A DNA stretch of 64,000 nt from JACMLC01 sp963817025 (lineage in GTDB: Bacteria; Acidobacteriota; Blastocatellia; Pyrinomonadales; Pyrinomonadaceae): NCBI GenBank assembly GCA_963817025.1, contig CAWFML010000001.1, positions 744,001 to 808,000 of the forward strand, in the 5' to 3' direction. A program made the position numbers and the translations under genes. The notes beneath the pieces were generated by a model, which did no database searches, was not told the origin of the DNA, and saw only the letters and a program-made list of their open reading frames with translations. Of the stretch, positions 10,587-18,783 are shown piece after piece. The stretch's first letter is position 1. Each line of letters starts with the position of its first letter.

Positions 10587-11363
10587 GTGAGCACAGCATT
10601 ACCTTCATCATCAACCGGCGACGCGGTCGTAGAGTTTTGCGACGTGAGTTACAACGCGCCGCAGACGCATGCGCCGATTCTTTCTCACCTCAAGCTGGAA
10701 GTTTCTCGCGGCGAGACGCTGGTGCTGCTCGGCGAATCCGGCTGCGGCAAGACGACGACGCTGCGGCTGGTCAATCGACTGCTGCTGCCGACCTCAGGCG
10801 AAGTGCTGGTCGAAGGCGTGGCGACGAATCGTTGGAATGCGATTCAACTCCGCCGTCGCACAGGCTATGTGATACAGGAAGCGGGACTGTTTCCGCATTT
10901 CACGGTCGCGCGTAATGTCTCGCTCGTGCCTGAATTGGAAGGCTGGGACGAGGCGCGCGTGCGCTCGCGTGTTGAGGAATTGCTCAGGCTGGTCGGGCTT
11001 GAGCCGCAAAAGTTTGCCGACCGCTACCCGCGCGAGTTATCCGGCGGGCAGAGGCAGCGGGTCGGCGTCGCGCGTGCGCTCGCGGCAGAGCCTCCGCTGC
11101 TCCTGCTGGATGAACCCTTCGGCGCGCTTGACCCTTTGACGCGCGCGGGCTTGCAAAAAGAGTTTGCAGAACTGATACGGCGACTCGGCAAAACAGTCAT
11201 CTTCGTGACGCATGACGTGCGCGAAGCGCTGCTGTTGGGAACGCGAATCGGTCTCATGCGCGCGGGGCAGTTAGTGCTGCTGGAAACGCCGGAAAATTTT
11301 CTGCGCTCTGAGAACGAATACGCGCAAGCATACGTCGAAACGTTGCAGTTGAGTCACGCATGA
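10587..11363 (+). CDS. ABC transporter ATPase, OpuCA/ProV/EgtV type
   Basis: The ATPase drives an uptake system with the permease/binding protein encoded next. Motifs: Walker A GESGCGKTT, signature LSGGQRQRVGVARAL, Walker B LLLLDEPFGALD, and switch VTHDVREAL. The open frame reaches back to 10524, but those residues are encoded by the palindromic repeat, so I place the start at GTG 10587 (VSTALPSSS) and count 258 residues. There is no C-terminal CBS pair, unlike OpuA/OpuCA of Bacillus. The family imports glycine betaine, choline or carnitine, and the related EgtUV system imports ergothioneine. The locus lies 4 kb from the ergothioneine biosynthesis genes. Confidence 0.88.
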   Translation: MSTALPSSSTGDAVVEFCDVSYNAPQTHAPILSHLKLEVSRGETLVLLGESGCGKTTTLRLVNRLLLPTSGEVLVEGVATNRWNAIQLRRRTGYVIQEAGLFPHFTVARNVSLVPELEGWDEARVRSRVEELLRLVGLEPQKFADRYPRELSGGQRQRVGVARALAAEPPLLLLDEPFGALDPLTRAGLQKEFAELIRRLGKTVIFVTHDVREALLLGTRIGLMRAGQLVLLETPENFLRSENEYAQAYVETLQLSHA

Positions 11364-11365
11364 TG

Positions 11366-11499
11366 GAAAGAAATTTTCCCGCAAAGGCGCAAAGGCGCAA
11401 AGCAAGACCGCAAAGAAAGACTATGCGGAAGAAATCTTTGACTGTTCTTCCTGCGTCTTGTCTTCTTTGCGCCTTTGCGCCTTTGCGGGAACTTCTTTC
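11366..11499. repeat. Intergenic palindrome, family A (GCAAAGGC units)
   Basis: The left arm begins gaaagaaattttcccgcaaa and continues with repeated GGCGCAAA. The right arm (ctttgcgcctttgcgggaac) is its near reverse complement and ends ttctttc. It starts two bases after the ATPase stop codon and ends 21 bases before the permease start, so it lies inside the operon. Confidence 0.85.
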
Positions 11500-11520
11500 T
11501 GACTCTGCACGGAGACGCGC

Positions 11521-13098
11521 ATGAAGTTCTGGAATTTTCTGGCCCAGAACAGAAGCGAGATGCTGACGCTGATTGCAGAGCATCTCTGGCTGGTCTTGCT
11601 CTCGACTTCGATTGCCGTCGCCATTGGTCTGCCCGTAGGCATCCTGCTCACGCGCTATCCGAAACTGCGCGGCCCTGTGCTCGGCCTCGCCAATGTGATG
11701 CAGACCGTGCCGAGTCTCGCGCTCTTCGGCTTTCTCATTCCGCTTCCCTTCATCGGCGGCATCGGCGCGAGTACCGCCATCGTCGCGCTGGTGCTTTACG
11801 CGCTTCTGCCAATCATTCGCAACACAGTCACAGGCATCCTCGGCGTTGATGCCAACGTGCGCGAAGCGGCGGTCGCAATGGGCATGACCGATAGACAGAT
11901 TTTGTGGCAGGTCGAGCTGCCGCTGGCGATGGGCGTGATACTGACTGGCGTGCGGGTGGCGGTCGTGATTAATGTCGGCGTGGCGACGATTGCGGCGGTC
12001 GTGGGCGCGGGCGGTTTAGGCACATATATTTTTCGCGGGCTGCGGCAGAACGACGACATTTTGATTTTAGCGGGAGCAGTGCCAGCCGCACTGCTGGCGC
12101 TGGCGGCGGATTTTTTGCTCGGACGACTTGAAAAGCATTTCGATACCGGCGCGAGCAAAGCTCAAAGAAAAAATAGCTCTTTCGCGCGCAAGCTCGTGTG
12201 GGCGTCGCTTGCCGCAGTGGTTTTGTCGCTCGGCGTATTCGCAGCATGGCGCGCTAACTTTTCGCCAGGTGGAAAGCAAGGGACGGCATCTGTTGATGCG
12301 CCGCGCGTGGTCGTGTGCTCGAAAGATTTCACGGAGAGCGTGCTGCTGTCGGAAATTCTGGCGCAGAAGCTGGAAGCGCGCGGCGCGGCGGTCGAGCGAC
12401 AGTTCGAGCTTGGCGGCAATCTCTGTCATGACGCGCTCGTGGCCGGGCGTGCGGATTTTTATCCCGAATACACAGGCACTTCTTACACGGCGATTCTCAA
12501 GCATCCGCCGATTACGGATACGCGCGCCGTCTATGAGCAGGTCAAGCGCGAGTATGCCGAAAAGTTTAATATCGAAGTCAGCGCGCCGCTCGGCTTTAGC
12601 AATGACTTTGCGATTCTGGTGCGCGGCGCGGAGGCTCGCAAGCAGAGCTTGAAGACTATTTCGGATGCCGTGCCGCTCGCGCGCAACTGGCGCGCAGGCT
12701 TCGGGCAGGATTTTATGTCGCGCGCAGACGGCTATCCGGGCTTTGCGCGGGCTTACGGTTTTCAATTCAACCAGCCGCCGCGCGAGATGGATTTGTCGCT
12801 CACATATCGCGCGCTCGCCACAGGACAGGTTGACATCATCGCGGGCAACTCGACAGACGGCTTGATAGCCGCGCTCGACCTCTTGCAACTGGAAGATGAC
12901 CGCCACTACTTTCCGCCCTACGAAGCCGTCATCCTCGCGCGCCGCGATGCGCTCGCGCGTTCTGCTGTCATCGCTCAAACTCTTGAATCTCTACGCAACT
13001 CGATAAGCACGGAAGCGATGCGCCGCCTGAACTACGAAGTTGACGGCAACAAGCGAGCGCCGAAAGAGGTCGTGCGCGAATGGCTTGCAAAGCAGTGA
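11521..13098 (+). CDS. ABC permease fused to substrate-binding domain (OpuBB-BC / EgtU type)
   Basis: 525 residues. Residues 1-205 form a binding-protein-dependent permease with about six membrane helices and the coupling-loop motif VGAGGLGTYIFRGL. A further helix (VWASLAAVVLSLGVFAAW) leads to a periplasmic OpuAC/QAT-type binding domain (about 258-525) with SKDFTESVLLSEILAQ, FYPEYTGTSYTAIL and NSTDGLIAALDLLQL. GGAG lies just before ATG 11521. The fused layout is known for osmoprotectant OpuB-type systems and for the ergothioneine importer EgtU of Helicobacter and streptococci. Specificity cannot be read from motifs alone; proximity to egtBDA favours testing ergothioneine. The TGA stop lies inside a family C palindrome. 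Confidence 0.88.
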   Translation: MKFWNFLAQNRSEMLTLIAEHLWLVLLSTSIAVAIGLPVGILLTRYPKLRGPVLGLANVMQTVPSLALFGFLIPLPFIGGIGASTAIVALVLYALLPIIRNTVTGILGVDANVREAAVAMGMTDRQILWQVELPLAMGVILTGVRVAVVINVGVATIAAVVGAGGLGTYIFRGLRQNDDILILAGAVPAALLALAADFLLGRLEKHFDTGASKAQRKNSSFARKLVWASLAAVVLSLGVFAAWRANFSPGGKQGTASVDAPRVVVCSKDFTESVLLSEILAQKLEARGAAVERQFELGGNLCHDALVAGRADFYPEYTGTSYTAILKHPPITDTRAVYEQVKREYAEKFNIEVSAPLGFSNDFAILVRGAEARKQSLKTISDAVPLARNWRAGFGQDFMSRADGYPGFARAYGFQFNQPPREMDLSLTYRALATGQVDIIAGNSTDGLIAALDLLQLEDDRHYFPPYEAVILARRDALARSAVIAQTLESLRNSISTEAMRRLNYEVDGNKRAPKEVVREWLAKQ

Positions 13099-13171
13099 CA
13101 AGTGACGAGGGATGAGTGACAAGCGGGAAGAGTTTGTTCTATCTTGTCATTCATCCCTCGTCACTTGTCAC
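13095..13171. repeat. Intergenic palindrome, family C (GTGACGA units)
   Basis: The left arm gtgacaagtgacgagggatg is complementary to catccctcgtcacttgtcac. The first bases encode the stop codon of the transporter gene. The right arm ends 11 bases before the start of the next small gene. Confidence 0.85.
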
Positions 13172-13182
13172 TGGAGTTTGCA

Positions 13183-13464
13183 ATGGCTTTAACAGAGCAT
13201 GAAGTGGAGATTGCCGTCGGCAGGCGCGCTGGCGACGGGCATGTGCGCGTCTCGGTTTTCGCGCGCCAGTTGCTGGCGTTGACGGTTGAAGGAACCAGCG
13301 AACGCGCGCCGACATTTCTGTTGACGCTCGAACAGGCACGAAGCTTAAAACGCGCGCTCGACGATTTGATTCCGAGAGTTGAAGAGTCTGCTGAAGAGTT
13401 GCAACCGACCGCAGCGGCAACGGCTTGGCACGGCGAGGAACGTAGAAGTGAAGGCCACAGGTAA
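13183..13464 (+). CDS. Small hypothetical protein
   Basis: A 93-residue protein from ATG 13183, which has CTGGAG about eight bases upstream. The frame is open to 13144, but that extension is encoded by the family C repeat. Residues 1-75 look like a compact beta-strand and helix fold (EVEIAVGRRAGDGHVRVSVF, then a Leu/Arg-rich helix LTLEQARSLKRALDDLIPR). The tail is Glu/Ala-rich. No signal peptide or membrane span. I do not recognise a family. It may be co-transcribed with the transporter, and it ends in a family D palindrome. Confidence 0.6.
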   Translation: MALTEHEVEIAVGRRAGDGHVRVSVFARQLLALTVEGTSERAPTFLLTLEQARSLKRALDDLIPRVEESAEELQPTAAATAWHGEERRSEGHR

Positions 13465-13561
13465 AGGTAAAAAGCAAAAGTAAAAAGGCAAAAGTGAAGA
13501 TAGCATCCCTCGCATCTTCGCTTTTGCCTTTCGCCTTACTTTTGCCTTTTTACTTTTTACT
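13460..13561. repeat. Intergenic palindrome, family D (GGTAAAA units)
   Basis: The left arm has ggtaaaggtaaaaagcaaaa and goes on to aaaaggcaaaagtgaagat. The right arm (atcttcgcttttgcctttcg and on to tttactttttac) mirrors it. It overlaps the end of the plus-strand gene before it and the stop codon of the convergent gene after it. Confidence 0.85.
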
Positions 13562-13948
13562 TATCGTGACCCGGACAGGCTCTGACAGAGAGCTGGCTGT
13601 GACATCGAGCCTCGCTGTTTCGTAGCCTTTGGCCTTGACGATCAGCTTGAGCGCGCCCATGTGAATCGGCAGCAGTGCGATTGCGCCTTCTTTGTTGGTC
13701 GAGCCGAAGGATTCACAAAAGCGATCATTGCCGTAAGTAGATTCCAGCGTGGCATGCGCGCCCTTGACCGGATTGCCGCTTTCGTCCGAAACAAAAATGA
13801 CTGCGCGGCCAACCCCTTCCGCCTCGATTGGCGCTCTGGCGAGTTTGGCAATCTCTTCGCGGCTGGCGTTTGAAGTGTTGTCGTCCTGCGCGATGCCGAG
13901 GGCGAACATCGCTGCGAGTATGAGTGCGGACGCGAATAATTTACGCAT
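13550..13948 (-). CDS. Secreted carboxypeptidase-regulatory-like domain protein
   Basis: 132 residues with a clear signal peptide (RKLFASALILAAMFALGIAQ). The mature part is one transthyretin-like beta-sandwich (Cna-B/CarboxypepD_reg type): GRAVIFVSDESGNPVKGAHA, then STNKEGAIALLPIHMGALKL, then VKAKGYETARLDV. Such single domains are common in Acidobacteriota and are thought to sit at the cell surface or periplasm. No catalytic residues are expected. The last codons lie in the family D palindrome. Confidence 0.8.
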   Translation of the reverse strand: MRKLFASALILAAMFALGIAQDDNTSNASREEIAKLARAPIEAEGVGRAVIFVSDESGNPVKGAHATLESTYGNDRFCESFGSTNKEGAIALLPIHMGALKLIVKAKGYETARLDVTASSLSEPVRVTISKK

Positions 13949-14106
13949 TTCTTAAATCTCCTGTACTGCTGAAGCTTGTTAATTTTAATTCGTGAGGGTG
14001 TCGTGGCCTTTGCAGATCGAAGCTCCACGGCCACTCGCATTATATGTGTACCCGCCGGAATTTTGAAAGCTGAAAATCTCTCAGGGCGTTTAGAAGGAGA
14101 AGGAAA

Positions 14107-14781
14107 ATGAGAAGATTTATCATCGCATTGCTTGTCGTCTCGCTCTGGCAACTGCCGCTCTGTGCACAGACCGGAGCGAGCATTAAGCCTATGGTCTTAA
14201 TCAAGGCCGGGCGGCTGATAGACGTGCGTGCCGGGCGTGTGCTGGAAAATCAGTGGATACTGATTGAAGGCGACCGCATCAAAGCCATTATGCCTTTTAA
14301 CTCTCGAACCGGGGCCGTGCCGCCCAATGCGCGCGTCATAGACCTCTCGAATGCAACGGTGCTTCCCGGCCTCGCGGACTGTCACACGCATGTTCTCCTG
14401 CAAGGCGACATCACAGCCGAAGACTATGACGAGCAGCTTCTGAAAGAATCCATTCCCTACAGAACCATCCGCGCCACGGTCGCCGCGCGCACGGCATTGA
14501 TGAACGGCTTTACGGTCTTGCGCGATCTCGAAACCGAAGGCGCTATGTATGCCGACGTGGATGTCAAGAAAGCAATCGAGCGCGGCGTCATACAGGGGCC
14601 TCGCATGTTCGTCTCGACGCGCGCTTTTTCTGCGACGGGCATGTACCCGCTGTCAGGCTATTCGTGGGAATTGAAAGTGCCGGAGGGCGTGCAGATTGTT
14701 GACGGGCCGGACGAGATTCGCCGCGCCGTGCGCGAGCAGGTCAAGTATGGCGCAGACTGGATCAAGGTTTACGTAACGTGA
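14107..14781 (+). pseudogene. Metal-dependent amidohydrolase, N-terminal half, interrupted by IS982-family element
   Basis: The first 223 codons of a secreted amidohydrolase (imidazolonepropionase/prolidase-like superfamily). A signal peptide (FIIALLVVSLWQLPLCAQ) and the metal-binding DCHTHV motif (His93, His95) are present. GGAGAAGG precedes ATG 14107. The frame runs into the element at 14776 and stops at its TGA (14779-14781). Removing 14776-15778 (the element plus one copy of the 8-bp duplication) restores an exact reading frame across the junction (WIKVYV-DRRYF), giving about 438 residues. The insertion falls just after the Lys of WIKVYV, which may be the carboxylated metal-bridging Lys. 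The gene should be inactive. Confidence 0.92.
14768..14775. repeat. Target-site duplication, left copy
   Basis: TTTACGTA directly precedes the left end of the IS982-family element and is repeated directly after its right end at 15771-15778. Confidence 0.9.
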
Positions 14782-15770
14782 GTTCGACGTAAGAAAGTGA
14801 AGAGAGAACCTAAATTTCGTAAGATGGAGTTCGCCAAAACAACCATCACGACGAAAGAAGACTCTCTCAATGAACATTTTACCTGTTTTCTGCGACATAG
14901 ACGACTTTTGCCTGTTCTTTGAACCATTGTGGAGACAACGGCTGCTGACATATCAACCGCGTCAGCGCCAGCGCGCCTCGACCTTGTGCCTCTCAGAGAC
15001 CATGACCATCATTGTGCTCTTCCATACTTCGAGTTATCGCAACTTCAAGAGCTACTACACCCAGTATGTGATGAAGCAGCTCTATTGGGCATTCCCGCGC
15101 TTGCCCAGCTATAACCGTTTTGTGGAGTTGATGCCCTTGGCGCTGGTTCCCTTGTGCGGCTATTTACAGAGCCGAAAAGCAGAATGCTCCGGCATCTCCT
15201 TCATTGACTCGACTTCCTTGAAAGTCTGCCATAATCGGCGTATTCATTCGCATAAAGTCTTTGCCGGATGCGCTCGTCGCGGCAAGACCAGTGTGGACTG
15301 GTTCTTCGGCTTCAAACTGCATCTGGTCATCAACGACTGCGGCGAGTTGCTTGCTTTGCGGCTCACGCCCGGCAACACGGATGATCGGCGACCCGTGCCG
15401 GAGTTGGTCAAAGGCTTGTTCGGCAAGCTCTTCGGCGACAAGGGCTATATCTCGCAACCATTGTTCGAGACTTTGTTTGAGCAGCAGGTGCAACTTGTGA
15501 CTAGACTACGGACGAAGATGAAGAGCCGACTCATCTCCATGTTCGACAAGATCATGCTGCGAAAGCGCGCGATTATTGAAAGTGTGACGGATCAACTCAA
15601 GAACATCTCGCAGATCGAACACAGCCGCCATCGCAGTGTGGCTAACTTTTTCGTCAATCTGGTGGCGGGGCTGATCGCCTACACGTTCAGAGAGAAGAAG
15701 CCGTCGCTGAATATTCGTGTCAAAGAGCAGTTGCAGCTTGTGTTCTAGTTTGCTTATGTCGAACTCACGT
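14776..15770 (+). mobile_element. Complete IS982-family insertion sequence, 995 bp
   Basis: The ends are inverted repeats: acgtgagttcgacgtaag at 14776-14793 and cttatgtcgaactcacgt at 15753-15770, matching at 17 of 18 positions. An 8-bp direct duplication TTTACGTA flanks it. One transposase gene fills most of its length. Intact ends, an open transposase frame and a perfect target duplication point to a recent insertion. Confidence 0.95.
14870..15748 (+). CDS. IS982-family transposase
   Basis: 292 residues, the usual IS982 length. The DDE catalytic core is visible: SFIDSTSLKVCHNRRI (first Asp), LRLTPGNTDDRRP (second Asp), FGDKGYIS, and a C-terminal RAIIESVTDQLKN (Glu). The N-terminus has the family's helical region with a Tyr/Phe-rich YRNFKSYYTQYV. 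The frame is intact, so the element may be active. Confidence 0.95.
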   Translation: MNILPVFCDIDDFCLFFEPLWRQRLLTYQPRQRQRASTLCLSETMTIIVLFHTSSYRNFKSYYTQYVMKQLYWAFPRLPSYNRFVELMPLALVPLCGYLQSRKAECSGISFIDSTSLKVCHNRRIHSHKVFAGCARRGKTSVDWFFGFKLHLVINDCGELLALRLTPGNTDDRRPVPELVKGLFGKLFGDKGYISQPLFETLFEQQVQLVTRLRTKMKSRLISMFDKIMLRKRAIIESVTDQLKNISQIEHSRHRSVANFFVNLVAGLIAYTFREKKPSLNIRVKEQLQLVF

Positions 15771-15778
15771 TTTACGTA
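15771..15778. repeat. Target-site duplication, right copy
   Basis: TTTACGTA directly follows the right inverted repeat, matching 14768-14775. Confidence 0.9.
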
Positions 15779-16426
15779 GACCGTCGTTATTTCATGAAAG
15801 ACGGCGCGCTTCATTCGTGGGTCAATTTCACGGAAGAAGAGCTGCGCATGTTTGTCTCGGAAGCTCATCGTCTGGGCCGCCGCGTCGCCGCGCACGCGAT
15901 GGGACGCGAAGGCATCGAAGCCGCTCTCAAAGCCGGTGTGGATTCGATAGAGCACGGCTACGGTCTCGATGAAGAGTTGATGACGCGCATGGTGCGTCAG
16001 GGCGTCTACTGGTGTCCGACGATTTATGTCGGCGTGTATGTCGCGGAAGGACGCGCGGCGGCGGGCGCGCCTATCTGGCTCACGATGCGCGACCTCGAAG
16101 CCAAAGCCTTCGGCATCGCCGTGCGCAAAGGCGTCAAGATAGCCTACGGGACGGACGCAGGCGGCTATGCCTGGACGGAGAATCAGGCCAAAGAGTTTTC
16201 CTATATGGTGCGCTACGGGATGACGCCGATGCAGGCGATTCAATCCGCCACGACTGTCCCGGCAGAGATGCTGGAAAGACCGAATGATTTCGGCGCGGTT
16301 GAGGTTGGAAAACTCGCAGACATCATCGCCGTCATGGGCGATCCGTTGAAGGACATCACAGAGCTTGAGCGAGTCAGGTTTGTCATGAAAGGCGGCGAGG
16401 TCGTGCGTAATGAGATAAGCCGCTGA
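15779..16426 (+). pseudogene. Metal-dependent amidohydrolase, C-terminal half
   Basis: The remaining 215 codons of the interrupted gene begin in frame at GAC 15779. Visible superfamily motifs are VAAHAMGREGIEAALKAGVD (metal His), SIEHGYGLD (metal His), AYGTDAGG (catalytic Asp) and the C-terminal GKLADIIAVMGDPLKDI. ATG 15794 exists in frame but has no ribosome site, and the fragment lacks the HxH half of the metal site, so no activity is expected. TGA at 16424-16426 ends it. Confidence 0.9.
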
Positions 16427-16462
16427 TGCAAGTAAAGCTCAAAGGGCTTAAATCATTCAACC

Positions 16463-16557
16463 CCTTTGCGCCTTTCGGTTTTAACTTTGCGCCCCCAGCG
16501 TGAAATCTCAACGTTTCTCGCAAAGGCGCAAACAAAGAAAAGCTCAAGGCGCAAAGG
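16463..16557. repeat. Compound palindrome, family E copy 1
   Basis: About 95 bp: cctttgcgcctttcggtttt, then ctttgcgcccccagcgtgaa, a short loop, then a weaker right half ending gctcaaggcgcaaagg. Copies of the same compound sequence are at 34327, 51722 and 63675. This copy has the most diverged right arm. Confidence 0.8.
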
Positions 16558-16707
16558 ACTGACTTTGATTGTGAGCTATGCTCTCAAAACTTGATTGACA
16601 ATAATTTTACAAAGCTACTGTGGCATAACGGGGCAGCAGCGCGCAAAGCCCTTGCATCCAAACGGAAATTCCGTCTGCATCAAATTTCCGTCAGGGAGAA
16701 TATATCC

Positions 16708-17571
16708 ATGAGCACTCATGAAATACGGTTCGGCACACTCTCGCTCCCGTTTCAGGAAACCCTGCGCGCTTTGCTCGCGGCGTTGCTGGCCTTGCTGACC
16801 GCAGGCATGTTCGCCGTCGCCACCTTCTTTATCGGCTCGCAACTGTTCGTCAAACAGCATCCCGCCGTGGTGGTTCCGATTGCCTCTGAGCCTCAGCCGG
16901 GCGCATGGAAGATAGAAGGCGCGCTGACCGAAGCCTGCACCTGCGACGTACCCTGCACCTGCAACTTTGGCGAAGGCCCCTCGCCGCATGATTACTGCCA
17001 TGCCTTTTACGCCTACGACATCCGAAAGGGACGCTACAATGATGTCTCGCTCGACGGCCTGCGCTTCGGCGCGACGGACATGGAGCACGGGCGCACGCTC
17101 TTTATAGACGAGCGCGCCACCGAGAAACAGCGCGAAGCTTTGCGCGTTATCATCGCGCGCGTCATCCTTCGCGCCTCTGCTGGAGAAGCAGAGACGCGCG
17201 CCAGAGAGATCGCAAAGGATATGCGTTACCTCTCCGTCAAACAGGAGTATGATAATCGCCGTAATCGCTTAGAGGTCGCGGGCATCGGCGAGTTTGCGGC
17301 GGACTACATCATGGGCCTCGATAAAACGCAGCCCGTCGTCGTGCGCAACAACACGACATGGCGCATCAAGGATGCTATCAAGGCCAAGACGAGCATCTAT
17401 CGGGTCAAGGTCGGCAAAGATAAGATTGATGTGAAGAACACGAACAGCAATCAGGGCGGCTTCGAGTATTCGGATAAGTCCGATTTCGGCTCGCCCGCAG
17501 AGTGGAGTTGCGGCGCATGCGCCAACGAAAAAGCGCACGACGGAAAAAAGGAAGCGATGTGCGGAAGATGA
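16708..17571 (+). CDS. DUF1326-domain membrane-anchored protein
   Basis: 287 residues from ATG 16708, chosen because CAGGGAG lies seven to fourteen bases upstream; the open frame extends to 16591 without support. An N-terminal membrane span (about 22-45, LLAALLALLTAGMFAVATFF) anchors a DUF1326 domain starting AWKIEGALTEACTCDVPCTC. The Cys-rich motif (CTCDVPCTC) and a second Cys cluster near the C-terminus (WSCGACANE, then CGR at the end) are the striking features. The function of DUF1326 is not established; Cys spacing hints at metal or redox chemistry (inference). Confidence 0.8.
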   Translation: MSTHEIRFGTLSLPFQETLRALLAALLALLTAGMFAVATFFIGSQLFVKQHPAVVVPIASEPQPGAWKIEGALTEACTCDVPCTCNFGEGPSPHDYCHAFYAYDIRKGRYNDVSLDGLRFGATDMEHGRTLFIDERATEKQREALRVIIARVILRASAGEAETRAREIAKDMRYLSVKQEYDNRRNRLEVAGIGEFAADYIMGLDKTQPVVVRNNTTWRIKDAIKAKTSIYRVKVGKDKIDVKNTNSNQGGFEYSDKSDFGSPAEWSCGACANEKAHDGKKEAMCGR

Positions 17572-17590
17572 AAAGGCAGGAGGATTCCCG

Positions 17591-17866
17591 ATGGGCATTG
17601 TTGATTTGATTATCCTGTTGATTGTGGCGGGCCTGTGCGGCGCGCTCGGTCAGGCCATCAGCGGTTATTCACGCGGCGGCTGTCTGGTGTCAATCGCGCT
17701 CGGTTTTATAGGCGCGTTGATTGGCGTGTGGCTGGCGCGTGCGCTCGCGCTGCCGGAGTTGTTCGCGGTCAATATCGGCGGCACGAAATTCCCGATTATC
17801 TGGTCTATCATCGGCTCTGCGCTCTTTGTGGCGGTCATTAGCTTGCTGACTCGCAACAGAGTTTAG
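17591..17866 (+). CDS. GlsB/YeaQ/YmgE-family small membrane protein
   Basis: 91 residues with three predicted membrane segments and the family's Gly pattern (GLCGALGQAISGYSRGG, then LGFIGALIGVWLARAL). GCAGGAGG precedes ATG 17591. Members are called transglycosylase-associated or stress-induced proteins; a biochemical role is not established. It follows the DUF1326 gene by 19 bases, so the two are probably co-transcribed. Confidence 0.85.
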   Translation: MGIVDLIILLIVAGLCGALGQAISGYSRGGCLVSIALGFIGALIGVWLARALALPELFAVNIGGTKFPIIWSIIGSALFVAVISLLTRNRV

Positions 17867-17872
17867 AGAAAA

Positions 17873-17954
17873 GCAAGTTTCGCGCAAAGGCGCAAAGACG
17901 CAAAGAAAGCGATTGAGGCTTTCTTTGCGTCTTTGCGCCTTTGCGTGAAGTTGC
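17873..17954. repeat. Intergenic palindrome, family A
   Basis: A compact hairpin: left arm with cgcaaaggcgcaaagacgca and aagaaagc, short loop gattgag, right arm gctttctttgcgtctttgcg and onward. It lies at the convergent ends of the GlsB and XRE genes, where it could act as a two-way terminator. Confidence 0.85.
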
Positions 17955-17960
17955 ATAGCT

Positions 17961-18239
17961 TCAACGGCGAGCGTGTCTTGGCTTGGCCGGTAACTTCGCG
18001 GGCAAGTCCATCTCATCATCAATCAAGACATCGGTTGAGACATTCACCGCACGCGCATAGAGTAAGAGAAGCGGCAAAGGTGGCTCGCCTCTGTCTAGCT
18101 CATAATCTGAAATCCGGTTCTGCGACAAATCAACTCCGAGCCGTTTAATCATCTCATTCTGTGACAGCCTTAAGCTTGTCCGAATCTGCAAAAGCTTTTC
18201 GGCTAGGCGTGCGGGTTTCTGGCGTGCTTTGCCTCCCAT
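17961..18239 (-). CDS. XRE-family helix-turn-helix regulator
   Basis: 92 residues from ATG 18239, which has GGAGG nine bases upstream; a longer TTG frame to 18266 would put that ribosome site inside the gene. The HTH lies at about 17-70: KLLQIRTSLRLSQNEMIKRL, then LSQNRISDYELDRGEPPLPL. Similar small XRE proteins regulate nearby genes or pair with toxins; no toxin gene is seen here. The divergent neighbour is a structured region followed by the lycopene cyclase gene. Confidence 0.8.
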   Translation of the reverse strand: MGGKARQKPARLAEKLLQIRTSLRLSQNEMIKRLGVDLSQNRISDYELDRGEPPLPLLLLYARAVNVSTDVLIDDEMDLPAKLPAKPRHARR

Positions 18240-18783
18240 CAGAAACTTTCCTCCGATGGAAAACAAACCTTGCTGCTAACCGCGATTCCGGTTAGAATGC
18301 GTTTGCTCATTCGCCGCGCCGTGAGTGTGAACCTTTCACATTCAACGGCGATGCTCATTTACTCAATTGAGGTAGAGGCGAGCTACGCATAAGCCGTTGC
18401 TGGTTTTCAAAGACGCGCAATCATAGCAGAGAGTCAAGACCTCATAAAAGCTTGACAGGGAAATTGAAAAGGGGAGCGCAAGAGGGGTGTGCTCTGCGCT
18501 CCCTGCCGCACGCCTGTCGTCCGGGGTATGACGGGTTGCTGCGGAGAGGCTGCCGTCTGGTCGCTACTTCCACACGAGACGGCAGCCTTGCTTTGCCAGA
18601 TATGAACTTATCATATCCAGAATCTTCAAACCAGGACACTACCGCTTCTGGAAGTTACTAGACGAATGTTTGATGCATCGGTTACACTCACACGAAAGTT
18701 CCCCAGTTCTCATATATGTGAAGTAATTCAGGCTCGCGTGCAAGATAAGCGAGCCTCTTTGCGCCGGTAGAATTTTAAGTTTT
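18240..18783. other. 544-bp gap between XRE and cruA
   Basis: No convincing coding frame. It holds three clustered hairpins (18473-18588, listed separately), a further hairpin at 18731-18755 (ggctcgc with gcgagcc) and a likely divergent regulatory zone. Short open frames over the hairpins look like chance. Confidence 0.6.
18473..18588 (+). ncRNA. Candidate structured RNA (three adjacent hairpins)
   Basis: Three stems lie side by side. Stem 1 pairs GGGAGCGCA (18473-18481) with TGCGCTCCC (18496-18504). Stem 2 pairs CCGCA and CCTGTC (18507-18519) with GACGGG and TGCGG (18531-18545). Stem 3 pairs GGCTGCCGTCT (18549-18559) with AGACGGCAGCC (18578-18588). It could be a small RNA or a leader element of cruA, about 200 bases upstream of the start, or be read on the other strand. 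No known RNA family was recognised. Confidence 0.35.

Noticed and set aside
17961..18239. XRE protein as antitoxin of a toxin-antitoxin pair
   Set aside because: No toxin-like small gene adjoins it on the same strand.
18442..18661. Two opposing small open frames between XRE and cruA
   Set aside because: They cover the three-hairpin cluster, have no ribosome site and show no protein-like composition.
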